This document shows, piece after piece, positions 55,921 to 64,000 of a stretch of 64,000 nt of DNA (its first letter is position 1; each line of letters opens with the position of its first letter). This DNA is from Bradyrhizobium sp. LLZ17 (GTDB taxonomy: Bacteria; Pseudomonadota; Alphaproteobacteria; Rhizobiales; Xanthobacteraceae): contig NZ_CP165734.1 of NCBI RefSeq assembly GCF_041200145.1, positions 4,712,001 to 4,776,000 on the forward strand. Reading direction: 5' to 3'. The notes beneath the pieces are model-generated. The model did not search any database. It was not told where the DNA came from and saw only the letters and a program-made list of their open reading frames with translations. The position numbers and the translations under genes are program-made.

Positions 55921-55968
55921 TGGTGCCGCAAGAGGGATTCGAACCCCCGACCCCGTCATTACGAATGA
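55921..55968. repeat. Right attachment repeat (attR)
   Basis: 48 bp identical to 37272-37319 except T at 55938 (C at 37289). It covers the tRNA from the anticodon loop to the CCA end. Crossing over within the pair would excise the 18.7-kb element and leave one intact tRNA. Confidence 0.92.
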
Positions 55969-55996
55969 CGTGCTCTACCAGCTGAGCTATTGCGGC
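55921..55996 (-). tRNA. tRNA-Thr (anticodon CGT), integration target
   Basis: A complete 76-nt cloverleaf on the minus strand: acceptor GCCGCAA/TTGCGGC, D arm GCTC/GAGC, anticodon stem CGTCA/TGACG with loop TTCGTAA (anticodon CGT, reads ACG), T arm GGGGG/CCCTC with loop TTCGAAT, CCA encoded. Its 3' half is duplicated at 37272, showing that the element integrated here and restored the gene with its own 3' end. Confidence 0.95.
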
Positions 55997-56095
55997 GGAC
56001 CCTGGCGGGACCGGCGAAGCCGGGCCCCGATACGCGCGCTCCTGATATCGGGCATGGCCCGAATTGGCAAGGACAAGCCGGGTCCGAAATGCGGC

Positions 56096-57829
56096 TCAGG
56101 CGCCCCAGCGGGACCAGAATCCGCGCCAGCCGCCGGCCTGGACCTTTCCGTGGACCCGGGACGCGCCGATTTGCTCCGCAAATTCATCGCTCGGACCCTC
56201 GTCATCGATCCCGGGGTCGTCCGGCGCGCGGACGACCGGGATGACCGCAGGGATCGGCGCCGGCGCGGGCTTGCCGAGATCGGCGCGGGTCCGGAACACC
56301 GGTGTTGCTGCCGGTGGCGATGATTCGGCGGGCTCCGGGGCCGGGTTGACGGGCTCAGCGTGCGCCGCCTCGAGCACTTCCGCGACCGGGGGTGAATTGT
56401 CCTGAGCGGCCGGGACCGGTTCGGCGGCGGCCGGCTCCGCCGGGCTCTCGGACGCCGTCACCCGCTTCGGCGGCGGGGCGGCGAGCATGGCTTCCTCGAA
56501 CGCCGAGGATCTGATCATGGGGCCCTTATCGGATGGCAGGCTCGCGACCGGCGTCTGCCACTGGAAGGCATCGAGGCGGCCGGTGACCGGAGACACCGGA
56601 CGCCAGCGGTCGCTGACGTAGCCGTCCGCGGTCCAGGCCGGATCGTGGCGGGCGCGCACCGCGCGCAACGTCCAGGCGCGGGCACGGCCGCCGTCGCCAT
56701 GCTCGGTGCGCTCGATCTCGGCCATCAACAGCGCCACGCGCTGGGTCGGATCATTGACGTAAGGCGCGAGCACCTCGCGTGCACGGGCGAATTCCGAGGC
56801 ATCGATCGCGGCGCGCGCGATCGCGAGCTGGCCTTCGACGCGGCCGGGCCTGTCGGCAGGCGTTTTCGCCGCGAGCGTCTCGACCCGCTGCAAGCGCTGT
56901 CGTGCGGCATCGCCGAGCTTCACATGCGCATAGGCGTCCGCAAGATCCGGATGCGGATTGGCGAGCCAGGCCGCCTCCACCAGCTTCATAGCGCGGCGCA
57001 CCTGATGCGCCTCGCTCTCGAATTTCGCGGCGAGCACGGCCGCCGGCACCAGCGTCGGGGCGAGCTTGATCGCCTCCATCACGCTCTCGCGCGCGAGGTC
57101 GCGGTCCATGGTTTCCAATTCCAGCGCGCGCGCCGTGAGCAGCACGCCGCGCTGGCGGCGATAGGCCTGCTTGTCGATCAAGCCGGCGGACAGATTCGAA
57201 TCGAGGATCGCGAGCGCGCCGCTCCAGTCGCCGCGCGCGCAACGGAAGCCGAGCACCGCGTGCGAGGCCCAGGTCGACGACGGTGACAGCTTGATCGCTT
57301 CCTCCGCGATCATCACGGCGCCGACCGCGTCATCGGCGCGCTGCGCCTCGATGAACAGGCCGCGCAGGCCGAGCAGCCTTGTGTCCTCGCGCTCGGCCAT
57401 GGCGCGGAAGGCGCGCTGCGCCTCTTCGCGATTGCCGTCGAGCTGGGCTGATTGCGCATGCAACAGCAGCGCGAGCGGGTCGTCGGGCGCATGGCGTCGC
57501 GCCGCATCCGCGTGACGGCGGGCGAGGGCGGTATCGCCATGGCCAATCGCAAGCAGGCCGTGGGTGATGGCGTGACGTCCACGCGCGTGGCGCTTCTCGT
57601 GACGGCGGCGGCGCAACCGCCTTGGCGTGCGCCAGATCGTGGTCAGGATGCTCCAGACGAAGATGATCGCGACGGCGAATATGCCGAGGCCGAGCGCGAA
57701 CACTGGGATACTCGGTGACGCCCGAAAGCCGCCCCAGGTCATCACGACGTCGCCGGGCTGGTCTGCAACCCAGGCCGCGCCGGCGCCTGCAAGCGCAATC
57801 AGAACGAGGAAGAGGACGATGCGAAGCAT
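56096..57829 (-). CDS. hemY: HemY-like membrane protein with TPR
   Basis: 577 residues. Two N-terminal membrane helices (LRIVLFLVLIALAGAGAAWV; IPVFALGLGIFAVAIIFVWS) as in the HemY_N domain, then TPR-like helical repeats from about 90 to 420, then a Pro/Ala/Glu-rich cytosolic tail. In alphaproteobacteria HemY is encoded with HemD and linked to heme biosynthesis; its biochemical job is unclear (it is not protoporphyrinogen oxidase). Follows the mitofilin-like gene by 35 bp, in one leftward unit with hemD. Confidence 0.88.
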   Translation of the reverse strand: MLRIVLFLVLIALAGAGAAWVADQPGDVVMTWGGFRASPSIPVFALGLGIFAVAIIFVWSILTTIWRTPRRLRRRRHEKRHARGRHAITHGLLAIGHGDTALARRHADAARRHAPDDPLALLLHAQSAQLDGNREEAQRAFRAMAEREDTRLLGLRGLFIEAQRADDAVGAVMIAEEAIKLSPSSTWASHAVLGFRCARGDWSGALAILDSNLSAGLIDKQAYRRQRGVLLTARALELETMDRDLARESVMEAIKLAPTLVPAAVLAAKFESEAHQVRRAMKLVEAAWLANPHPDLADAYAHVKLGDAARQRLQRVETLAAKTPADRPGRVEGQLAIARAAIDASEFARAREVLAPYVNDPTQRVALLMAEIERTEHGDGGRARAWTLRAVRARHDPAWTADGYVSDRWRPVSPVTGRLDAFQWQTPVASLPSDKGPMIRSSAFEEAMLAAPPPKRVTASESPAEPAAAEPVPAAQDNSPPVAEVLEAAHAEPVNPAPEPAESSPPAATPVFRTRADLGKPAPAPIPAVIPVVRAPDDPGIDDEGPSDEFAEQIGASRVHGKVQAGGWRGFWSRWGA

Positions 57830-57864
57830 GGCGATCCTAATACGCGCGACTGGTTGCGCGAATC

Positions 57865-59130
57865 TTATTGAGCAGACTTGACGAGATCGGGCTTGGCGAG
57901 ATCGGCTTTGGCGAGACCGGCCATGGCATCGTCGGCGAATTTGCGGGAGGCCGCGAGCGCGGCATCGCGGGCATCGGCCTTGTCGAGCCAGGCCTGCGCC
58001 GGCGCACGCTCGGCCTCCGGCAGCGTCTTCAGCTCGCGCCGCGCCTCGACAAAATCGTTGCGCAGCGCCGCCGACGTGACCCGCGCCACGATGGCGCCGC
58101 GATCGTTGCCGACGCCATCCGTGCGCTCGATGCGGACGAGTTTTGACGCTCCCGCCTGAAGGCGCTCGACGATGCCGGCGTTGCTGCTTGGGGCTTCCGC
58201 CGGCGGCGACAGCTTCGGCACGATGTTGAGGAGCTCGCGGCTCAACGCGACCGGCGTCGGGATGCCGGTCGACGCGAACACGTCGAGCGGCTTCAGCAGT
58301 TCGGGCTTGGCTGCTAGCGAGCGCGCCGCGGAGAGTTGCGCCTCGTAAGGATCGTTGTGGCGCACGGCGACGTCGAGCAGGGTGGCGGCGACCACATAGC
58401 GCAACGGCTTGTCGTCCATCACCTTTGCGTCGGCGATCTTCTCACCCTGCTGGGCGAGCTCGGCGCGTGCGTTGGTGCTGGCGCGCTCGAGCTGGGAAAT
58501 GCGATCGTTGAGCGCGGCGAGCTCGGATGAACCAGCCGCATCGCGCGGCGCGGATTTCGCATCGTTCAATGCACTCGTGACCTTGTCGGACTGCGCGCGC
58601 AGATTGGCGATGTCGCTGCGCAGGGTGCCGACGGATTTCTCCAGGGCCTCGAGCCGCGCCGTCACTGCCGGATCGGCGGTCGGCTTGCCGGCCTTGGCTT
58701 CGACTGCGGCAACGCGACCGTTCAGTGCGTCGACCGTCGCGCTTGTCACTTGCGGCGCGGCCGGTGGCGCCTGGACCGCGGGCCAGCCCAGCATCCAGCC
58801 GACCGCGATCACAACCGCCGCTGCGACGGCACCGGAAAATGGCGCAATGATCCATGGAGAGATGGCTGCGGGCGCAACCGCGGCCTGCGCCTCGACGCGC
58901 TCCGGCTCAGGCTTGATTTCCTCAGGCTTGGTTTCCTCAACCTTGGTTTCCTCGACACTGGCCTGCTCGGACATTGCCTGCTCGGCCGATCGTTGCACCT
59001 CCGGCTCGCCGGCCGCGTCCTGCGGCTGGGTGGAGACTTCGGTCGCCTCGAGGTCGATGGTCGGGGGCGCGCGCTTGGCACGGCCAGACTCGGGGGCCAA
59101 TCCTGCGTCTTCAGGCTTGTCGTCGGCCAT
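57865..59130 (-). CDS. Mitofilin-like inner membrane protein (COG4223)
   Basis: 421 residues. Acidic disordered N-terminus, one membrane helix (IIAPFSGAVAAAVVIAVGWM, about 93-113), then a coiled coil (EALEKSVGTLRSDIANLRAQ) and a C-terminal helical mitofilin-type domain (RVTSAALRNDFVEARRELKT). Alphaproteobacterial relatives of mitochondrial MICOS Mic60 are often encoded beside hemY and hemD, as here, and shape the inner membrane and bind the outer membrane. Confidence 0.88.
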   Translation of the reverse strand: MADDKPEDAGLAPESGRAKRAPPTIDLEATEVSTQPQDAAGEPEVQRSAEQAMSEQASVEETKVEETKPEEIKPEPERVEAQAAVAPAAISPWIIAPFSGAVAAAVVIAVGWMLGWPAVQAPPAAPQVTSATVDALNGRVAAVEAKAGKPTADPAVTARLEALEKSVGTLRSDIANLRAQSDKVTSALNDAKSAPRDAAGSSELAALNDRISQLERASTNARAELAQQGEKIADAKVMDDKPLRYVVAATLLDVAVRHNDPYEAQLSAARSLAAKPELLKPLDVFASTGIPTPVALSRELLNIVPKLSPPAEAPSSNAGIVERLQAGASKLVRIERTDGVGNDRGAIVARVTSAALRNDFVEARRELKTLPEAERAPAQAWLDKADARDAALAASRKFADDAMAGLAKADLAKPDLVKSAQ

Positions 59131-59194
59131 CGTGACGGTTCCTCACACTTACGTACCGGGGCGAGCCCGCTTGCGCCGGATTCGGCCCGTCCTC

Positions 59195-59941
59195 TTACGC
59201 CAAACGGGCCCGCAAAGCACGCTCCAAGGTCTCAAACAAGGCATTTTCGTCCGGCGTCGCCGCAACCGCGACCTGCGCGGCGCCGGCCTCGCGCAGCACA
59301 GCGGCAACCGTCTCGGACAGGCAGCATTGCGGGATCGCCAGCGCCGAAATCTCGACGCCTTCGTCCCGCGCCGCCTCCAGGAACGCCCGCGCGCTGCGCC
59401 GGGAATAGTGCAGCACCGCTCTTATACCGTGGGAAGCAAAACCCTCGCAGACCTCGCGCGGCAAGTGCTTGACGGGCGCCATGCGATAGGTCGTCTGCGT
59501 CACCACGTTAAATCCTTCGGCGCCGAGTTCGCCGCCGAGATCGCGCGACAGATCCGCACCCGCCAGATAAAGCAGCGTGCTCTTCTTCTTCACGCGCTTG
59601 TCGCGCGCGCCCTGCATCACCTTGTCGCGCAAGGCCGCGGCATCACCTTCGGCGACAATCACCTCGGCAAAGCCGGCGTCGCGCGCCGCAGCGGCGGTGT
59701 GCTCGCCGACGGCGAACAGCGGCAGCTTCAACAGATCGAGATCCGGCAACAGCGGCGCGATGGCGCGGATCGCATTCGCCGACGTGACGACGATGGCGCC
59801 GTACGCGGCCTCGCTCTCGTGATGGAAGGCGACCGGCTCGAATTTGAGCAGCGGCGCAAGCAGCACCGCATGCCCCCGTGCCCGCAAAGCGTCCGCAGAT
59901 GCCACATTGTCCGGATGCGGCCGTGTGACAAGAATGGACAT
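59195..59941 (-). CDS. hemD: Uroporphyrinogen-III synthase
   Basis: 248 residues from ATG 59941 (MSILVTRPHPDNVASADALR). Two-lobed fold with the conserved VTRP start, VVTSANAIRAI (SxNa motif), LFAVGEHTAAAA, VLHYSRRSARAF and the C-terminal VAATPDENALFETL. Converts hydroxymethylbilane to uroporphyrinogen III in heme and cobalamin synthesis. The frame is open far upstream, but that is antisense to tsaD. First gene of the leftward hemD-mitofilin-hemY unit, divergent from tsaD. Confidence 0.92.
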   Translation of the reverse strand: MSILVTRPHPDNVASADALRARGHAVLLAPLLKFEPVAFHHESEAAYGAIVVTSANAIRAIAPLLPDLDLLKLPLFAVGEHTAAAARDAGFAEVIVAEGDAAALRDKVMQGARDKRVKKKSTLLYLAGADLSRDLGGELGAEGFNVVTQTTYRMAPVKHLPREVCEGFASHGIRAVLHYSRRSARAFLEAARDEGVEISALAIPQCCLSETVAAVLREAGAAQVAVAATPDENALFETLERALRARLA

Positions 59942-60058
59942 CGCTTGTGTTCCCAGGGCCGAGGAGTGGGGACGTTTCACGGCAATTGCGCAAGACGACC
60001 CCGGAATGCTACCGGACCTACCAGAACTCTGGTTTACATATGAGCGCAAGGGCGCAAA

Positions 60059-61150
60059 TTGGATAACGATCTGCCAATGCTGGTACTCGGCATCGAAACC
60101 ACCTGCGACGAGACCGCGGCGGCCGTGATCGAGCGCGCACCCGATGGCCGTGGCAAGATCCTGTCCAATATCGTGCGATCTCAGGTCGAGGAGCACGCCC
60201 GTTTCGGCGGGGTCGTGCCGGAGATCGCCGCGCGCGCCCATGTCGACGTGCTCGACGGCATCATCGACCGCGCCATGCACGAGGCCGGCATCGACTACGC
60301 GCAGCTCAATGGCGTGGCGGCAGCCGCCGGCCCGGGGCTGATCGGCGGCGTCATCGTCGGGCTCACCACCGCGAAGGCGATCGCGATGGTGCATGACACA
60401 CCGCTGATCGCGGTGAACCATCTCGAAGCGCATGCGCTGACGCCGCGGCTGACGGACGGAGTCGCATTTCCCTATTGCCTGTTCCTCGCCTCCGGCGGCC
60501 ACACCCAGATCGTCGCAGTCACCGGTGTCGGCCAATATGTGCGGCTCGGCACCACCGTTGACGATGCCATCGGCGAGGCCTTCGACAAGGTCGCGAAGAT
60601 GCTGGGCCTGCCCTATCCCGGCGGCCCTCAGGTCGAGCGCGCGGCGGCAAACGGCGACGCCACGCGCTTTGCCTTTCCGCGGCCGATGCAGGGACGCCCC
60701 GACGCCAATTTCTCGCTGTCGGGATTGAAGACGGCGGTGCGCAACGAAGCGAGCCGGATTACCGAGATCATGCCGCAGGACATCGACGACCTCTGCGCCA
60801 GCTTCCAGGCCGCCGTGCTGGACTCGACGGCGGACCGCCTGAGCGTGGGGCTCAGGCTTTTCCGCGAGCAGTTCGGCGCGCCACATGCGCTGGTCGCCGC
60901 GGGCGGCGTCGCCGCCAATCAGGCAATCCGCGGCGCGCTATACGACGTTGCCACGAAAGCGCAGACGCAACTGATCATGCCGCCGCCGTCGCTCTGCACC
61001 GACAATGGCGCGATGATCGCCTGGGCCGGCGCCGAACGCCTCGCGCTCGGCATGACCGACACGCTGGAAGCCCAGCCCCGCGCGCGCTGGCTGCTCGACG
61101 CCAACGCCACGGCACCGGCAGGCTACGGCAACACGCGGGCGGGATTTTAG
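60059..61150 (+). CDS. tsaD: tRNA N6-adenosine threonylcarbamoyltransferase (TsaD)
   Basis: 363 residues. Catalytic subunit of the complex that makes t6A37 in tRNA. Metal-binding NHLEAHAL (His121, His125), IETTCDETA at the N-terminus and [12 protein letters not shown] in the ASKHA nucleotide fold, [11 protein letters not shown] and [15 protein letters not shown]. The start at 60059 is TTG, supported by AAGGG just upstream; the ATG at 60077 ([12 protein letters not shown]) is possible but has no ribosome site. Divergent from hemD and 2 bp from gpsA, so these two are coupled. Confidence 0.95.
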   Translation: MDNDLPMLVLGIETTCDETAAAVIERAPDGRGKILSNIVRSQVEEHARFGGVVPEIAARAHVDVLDGIIDRAMHEAGIDYAQLNGVAAAAGPGLIGGVIVGLTTAKAIAMVHDTPLIAVNHLEAHALTPRLTDGVAFPYCLFLASGGHTQIVAVTGVGQYVRLGTTVDDAIGEAFDKVAKMLGLPYPGGPQVERAAANGDATRFAFPRPMQGRPDANFSLSGLKTAVRNEASRITEIMPQDIDDLCASFQAAVLDSTADRLSVGLRLFREQFGAPHALVAAGGVAANQAIRGALYDVATKAQTQLIMPPPSLCTDNGAMIAWAGAERLALGMTDTLEAQPRARWLLDANATAPAGYGNTRAGF

Positions 61151-61152
61151 CG

Positions 61153-62133
61153 ATGGCGGAATTCCACTCCGTCGCGGTGATCGGAGCGGGCGCCTGGGGC
61201 ACGGCGCTGGCGACGGTGGCCGCGCGAGCGGGACGCGCCGTGACGCTGTGGGCGCGCGATGCGGAGCATGCGACGCGAATTGCGACAACCCGTGACAATC
61301 CGCGGCTGGCTGGCGTGCGCTTGGCGCCGGAGATCGCCGTGACGCACGATCTCGCCCTGGCCGCACGCGCGGACATGCTGCTGATCGCGACGCCCGCGCA
61401 GCATCTGCGCGGTGCGGTCAACCTGCTGGCCTCGCACATCGCAAAGCCGGTGCCGGTCGTGGCCTGCGCCAAGGGCATCGAGCATGGCACGCACAGGTTC
61501 ATGACCGACGTGATCGCCGAAGCCGCGCCTCACGCGCAGCCGGCGATCCTGTCAGGCCCGAGCTTCGCCGACGACGTCGCACGCGGCCTGCCGACGGCGG
61601 TGACGCTGGCGGCGAACGACGATGCGCTCGCCAGCAGTCTGGTGCAGGCGCTGGGCTCGGCGACCTTCCGGCCCTATCACTCTACAGATACCCGCGGTGT
61701 CGAGATCGGCGGCGCGGCCAAGAACGTGCTGGCGATCGCGGTTGGCATCGCGGTCGGACGCAAGCTCGGCGCCTCGGCACAAGCGGCGTTGACCACGCGC
61801 GGCTTCGCCGAGCTGACACGCCTCGGCCGCGCGCTCGGCGCGCGCAGCGAGACACTCACCGGACTGTCCGGCCTTGGCGATCTGATCCTGACCTGCTCGA
61901 GCCCGCAATCGCGCAATTTTGCGCTCGGCCTTGCGCTCGGCCGCGGCGAGCAGCCGCCTGCCGGCAAGCTTGCGGAAGGCGAGTTCACCGCGCCGGTGTT
62001 GATCGAGCTCGCCGCTTCGCACAATATCGAGATGCCGGTATCGGACGCCGTTGCGGCGATCCTGAGCGGCAGGAGCACCATCGACGCTGCGATCGAAGGG
62101 CTATTGACGCGTCCCTTCAAGGCCGAGGAATGA
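61153..62133 (+). CDS. gpsA: NAD(P)-dependent glycerol-3-phosphate dehydrogenase
   Basis: 326 residues. Makes glycerol-3-phosphate from dihydroxyacetone phosphate for phospholipids. Nucleotide-binding GAGAWGTA at 11-18, then [20 protein letters not shown], catalytic Lys in [13 protein letters not shown] and [20 protein letters not shown]. Complete length. Begins 2 bp after tsaD. Confidence 0.96.
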   Translation: MAEFHSVAVIGAGAWGTALATVAARAGRAVTLWARDAEHATRIATTRDNPRLAGVRLAPEIAVTHDLALAARADMLLIATPAQHLRGAVNLLASHIAKPVPVVACAKGIEHGTHRFMTDVIAEAAPHAQPAILSGPSFADDVARGLPTAVTLAANDDALASSLVQALGSATFRPYHSTDTRGVEIGGAAKNVLAIAVGIAVGRKLGASAQAALTTRGFAELTRLGRALGARSETLTGLSGLGDLILTCSSPQSRNFALGLALGRGEQPPAGKLAEGEFTAPVLIELAASHNIEMPVSDAVAAILSGRSTIDAAIEGLLTRPFKAEE

Positions 62134-62244
62134 CGTCTTCCGTCAAGCCTGCGCTTGTCGCGGGCATCCACGTCTTGATATTGAACAACTGAGACGTGGA
62201 TGGCCGGACGAACCCCGGCCGCGACGAATGGACAAGGACGCGCA

Positions 62245-62658
62245 ATGAACTACTGGCTGGTGAAATCCGAACCGTCGGTGTGGTCCTGGGACCAGCAGGT
62301 GGCAAAGGGCGCCAAGGGCGAAGCCTGGACCGGCGTGCGCAATTTCACCGCGCGCCAGAATCTGGTCGCCATGAAGAAGGGCGACAAGGCGTTCTTCTAT
62401 CATTCCAACGAGGGCAAGGAGATCGTCGGCATCGCGGAGATCGTCAAGGAGGCCTATCCCGACCCGACCGACAAGACCGGCAAGTTCGTATGCGTCGACA
62501 TCAAGGCTGACAAGCCATTGAAGACGCCGGTGACGATGGCCGCGATCAAGGCCGACAAGAAGCTCGCGGACATGGCGCTGGTGAAGTATTCGCGCCTGTC
62601 GGTGCAGCCGGTGACGGCCGAGGAGTGGAAGCTGGTCTGCAAGATGGGTGGCATGTAG
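62245..62658 (+). CDS. EVE-domain (ASCH/PUA-like) protein
   Basis: 137 residues from ATG 62245 (AAGGACGCGC upstream); 15 codons upstream in frame are unlikely. Starts MNYWLVKSEPSVWSWDQQVA, continues WTGVRNFTARQNLVAMKKGD and VKYSRLSVQPVTAEEWKLVC, the EVE signature. EVE domains bind modified bases in RNA or DNA; in bacteria of this clade the gene sits with tsaD-gpsA, suggesting a tRNA modification link (inference). Downstream of gpsA by 111 bp. Confidence 0.93.
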   Translation: MNYWLVKSEPSVWSWDQQVAKGAKGEAWTGVRNFTARQNLVAMKKGDKAFFYHSNEGKEIVGIAEIVKEAYPDPTDKTGKFVCVDIKADKPLKTPVTMAAIKADKKLADMALVKYSRLSVQPVTAEEWKLVCKMGGM

Positions 62659-62666
62659 TTGCTGGA

Positions 62667-62750
62667 GTAGCCCGGATGGAGCGCAGCGCAATCCGGGAAA
62701 ATCTTCATGTGGCAGGGTCCCGGACTACGCTGCGCTCCATCCGGGCTACG
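62667..62750. repeat. Extragenic palindromic repeat, family F
   Basis: GTAGCCCGGATGGAGCGCAG with CGCAATCCGGG at the left, CCCGGACTACGCTGCGCTCC with ATCCGGGCTAC at the right. The arms pair over about 20 bp. It overlaps the last codons of the leftward cyclase gene by 5 bp; convergent position. Confidence 0.85.
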
Positions 62751-63840
62751 ACATCGGAGCTTGTTTCTCCGGCAGCGCAAAGACCTCGCATGGCGCGGCG
62801 ATGCCCCGCAGCGGATGTTGTCCGAGCGCGACCAGGGGCGTGTCCGTCTCGGCGGCCAACGCGCCGGAGACCAGCACGGTCTGGCCAAGCGGTTTGCACA
62901 ATCCCTCGAGCCGGCTGGCGAGATTCACCGCGGGGCCGATCGCGGTGAAGTCCAGCCGGTTGGCGGCGCCGATATTACCCCACAGCATCTCGCCGAGATG
63001 AAGCGCGGCGCCGAACGACAGCGGCGGCAGGCCGCGGCTTCGGCGCTCCTCATTGAGATGAGCCATTCCGGCCCTGGCAGCCGAGGCCGCACGCAAAGCG
63101 GCTTCACAGGCCTGCCGCGGCGACGCCTCCACCACCGGGAAGATCGCCAGCACACCATCGCCGATGAATTTCAGCACCTCGCCGCCGAAGGCGGGAACCG
63201 CGCCGGCAATACGATCGAACCAGGCGTCGAGCGCCGCGATGACATCGGCCGGCGGATTGGTATCCGACAAGCGCGTGAAGTTGCGCAAATCCGCATAGAG
63301 CAGTGCGGCCTGGATGGTTTCGCCGAGGTCGCGCCGCAAGGGTGCCGCCAGCACCCGCTCCGCGCTGCGCTTGCCCAGATAGGCATCGAGCGTCGCCCGC
63401 AACGTGGCGCGCGCGGCGAGCACGGCAAGCGGCGTCGCGGCAAAGCGCGCGGCCTGGCGCAATTGCTCGATCTCGCCTGCCGTAAACGGACGCGGCCCGA
63501 TCCAGCCGAGCGACGGCCCATCGGGCCGTCCGACGACGTCTTCATGCACCTCGCCGCGCGCGATATCGCGCAGCCAGCGGCGCCCGGCGTCGCTCGGGGG
63601 GTCGGGCGCCAATCCACCCGGTGCGAAGCCGAGCGCTTCGATGACCCGGCCGTTCTCCGCGCGCCACAGCCAGGTCCGCTTTGCGATCAGCGGGTGCGGC
63701 ACCTCCAGCGTCAGGCTGCCTGCCGCAAGCGGCACGCCGTCGGCGACCAGATGCGCGCCGAGTTCCGCAAGCAGACGGTCGGCCCCGAGGCAATCCGCGG
63801 CGGCATCGACAAGCCAGGCAAGGGTCGGGGAGAGTTGCAT
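62746..63840 (-). CDS. Adenylate/guanylate cyclase (class III)
   Basis: 364 residues. C-terminal class III cyclase domain (about 175-345) with metal aspartates D184 (YADLRNFTRLSD) and D228 (FIGDGVLAIFP), and GPAVNLASRLEGLCKPLGQT. The first 140 residues form an unknown sensor domain without membrane helices. Different architecture from the cyclase at 28846-30255. Convergent with the EVE gene; no partner recognised. Confidence 0.9.
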   Translation of the reverse strand: MQLSPTLAWLVDAAADCLGADRLLAELGAHLVADGVPLAAGSLTLEVPHPLIAKRTWLWRAENGRVIEALGFAPGGLAPDPPSDAGRRWLRDIARGEVHEDVVGRPDGPSLGWIGPRPFTAGEIEQLRQAARFAATPLAVLAARATLRATLDAYLGKRSAERVLAAPLRRDLGETIQAALLYADLRNFTRLSDTNPPADVIAALDAWFDRIAGAVPAFGGEVLKFIGDGVLAIFPVVEASPRQACEAALRAASAARAGMAHLNEERRSRGLPPLSFGAALHLGEMLWGNIGAANRLDFTAIGPAVNLASRLEGLCKPLGQTVLVSGALAAETDTPLVALGQHPLRGIAAPCEVFALPEKQAPMS

Positions 63841-63955
63841 GTGTCTGATGATGGCGAAGATGGGCCGGCTTTGTCACGGCCAATCCTTCACGGGCCGTCT
63901 TGACGGCCCGCTTAGGCGCCGCCATGTGCCAGTGTCAGCCCAGGGATGATCGCCG

Positions 63956-64000
63956 ATGACCGACCCGTTCATAGTGCGACGCGAGACCCAGATTTCCGCC
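63956..64000 (+). CDS. Start of a further gene at the right edge (partial)
   Basis: ATG 63956 followed by 14 codons to the window end (MTDPFIVRRETQISA), with AGGGAT 10 bp upstream. Divergent from the cyclase gene. Too short to identify. Confidence 0.45.
   Translation, partial: MTDPFIVRRETQISA

Larger units (their letters stand above)
37272..55968. mobile_element. Integrative element (satellite/genomic island) in tRNA-Thr(CGT)
   Basis: 18.7 kb bounded by 48-bp direct repeats with one mismatch (37272-37319 and 55921-55968), the right one being the 3' half of an intact tRNA-Thr gene. The integrase gene is just inside the left end. Gene order from left: integrase, small orphan, AlpA-like, two M41-like peptidases, orphans, leftward three-gene operon, low-GC orphan region with an EF-G fragment, then a continuous rightward module of small proteins, terminase-small-like HTH and primase/ATPase. 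No structural phage genes, no transposase, no conjugation genes. Flanking genes (deacetylase, hemY) are chromosomal. Best described as a phage-satellite-like or self-replicating island; its mobility is not shown. Confidence 0.88.

Noticed and set aside
37272..55968. CRISPR array or tandem-repeat locus in the element
   Set aside because: No regularly spaced direct repeats were seen; repeats here are the att pair and the GTGCAC sites only.
37272..55968. Complete prophage
   Set aside because: No capsid, portal, tail, lysis or large terminase gene could be recognised.
59195..60886. Extended minus-strand reading that would fuse a 315-residue N-terminal part to HemD
   Set aside because: The extension is antisense to tsaD. 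HemD starts at 59941 with the family-typical MSILVTRP.

Overview
This is a high-GC alphaproteobacterial chromosome segment. Gene content (IalB-type periplasmic protein, two TAXI-type binding proteins, HemY and mitofilin-like proteins next to HemD/TsaD/GpsA/EVE, and many extragenic palindromes of the GTCATTGCGAGCG, GTCGTCCCGGCG and TTCCGGGATGG kinds) points to the Nitrobacteraceae, most likely Bradyrhizobium. This is inferred from the sequence alone; no database search was run.

Layout. 1-9.9 kb: 5' part of argG, a PAP2 phosphatase, rlmN, an IalB-family protein, a frameshifted SDR, a quinone reductase, a TPR protein, a TAXI protein with an early stop, a frameshifted DUF1232 gene and pterin carbinolamine dehydratase. 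10-17 kb: second TAXI protein, PhoD phosphatase, receiver-only regulator divergent from a Crp/Fnr regulator, a broken small membrane protein gene, a terminator-like hairpin and typA. 17-25 kb: flavin amine oxidase, a tightly overlapping four-gene operon (hydrolase, DUF2269, SDR-DoxX fusion, DCC), acetyltransferase, ppa, folD, DUF167, YggT and tRNA-Ala(CGC). 25-37 kb: enoyl-CoA hydratase, class I glutamine amidotransferase, SDR, TerB, adenylate cyclase with zinc ribbon, cytochrome P450, Tat-exported hydrolase, MFS exporter, two cysteine-rich repeat proteins and a polysaccharide deacetylase.

37,272-55,968: an 18.7-kb integrative element inserted in tRNA-Thr(CGT). It is bounded by 48-bp direct repeats (one mismatch) formed by the tRNA 3' half. 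The left end has a tyrosine integrase, an AlpA-like regulator and two tandem stand-alone peptidases with an FtsH-like HExxH. The middle has a minus-strand three-gene operon (last-to-first 41,251-43,207), low-GC orphan genes, an EF-G gene fragment and paired GTGCAC-N3-GTGCAC sites. The right end (47,976-55,874) is one plus-strand series: HTH protein, small orphans, a tandem cold-shock-like protein, a terminase-small-subunit-like HTH protein and a primase-polymerase/ATPase. No capsid, portal, tail or large terminase gene is present, which fits a phage satellite or replicating genomic island better than a prophage. This is the most novel part of the window.

56-64 kb: core genes resume with hemY, mitofilin-like, hemD (leftward), tsaD, gpsA, EVE (rightward), a second adenylate cyclase and the start of a further gene.

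Several otherwise well-conserved genes carry single-base frameshifts or an early stop (SDR at 4.8 kb, TAXI at 8.9 kb, DUF1232 at 9.45 kb, membrane protein at 14.5 kb, cold-shock protein at 49.5 kb). Their number in unrelated core and island genes raises the question of residual sequencing errors versus real decay.
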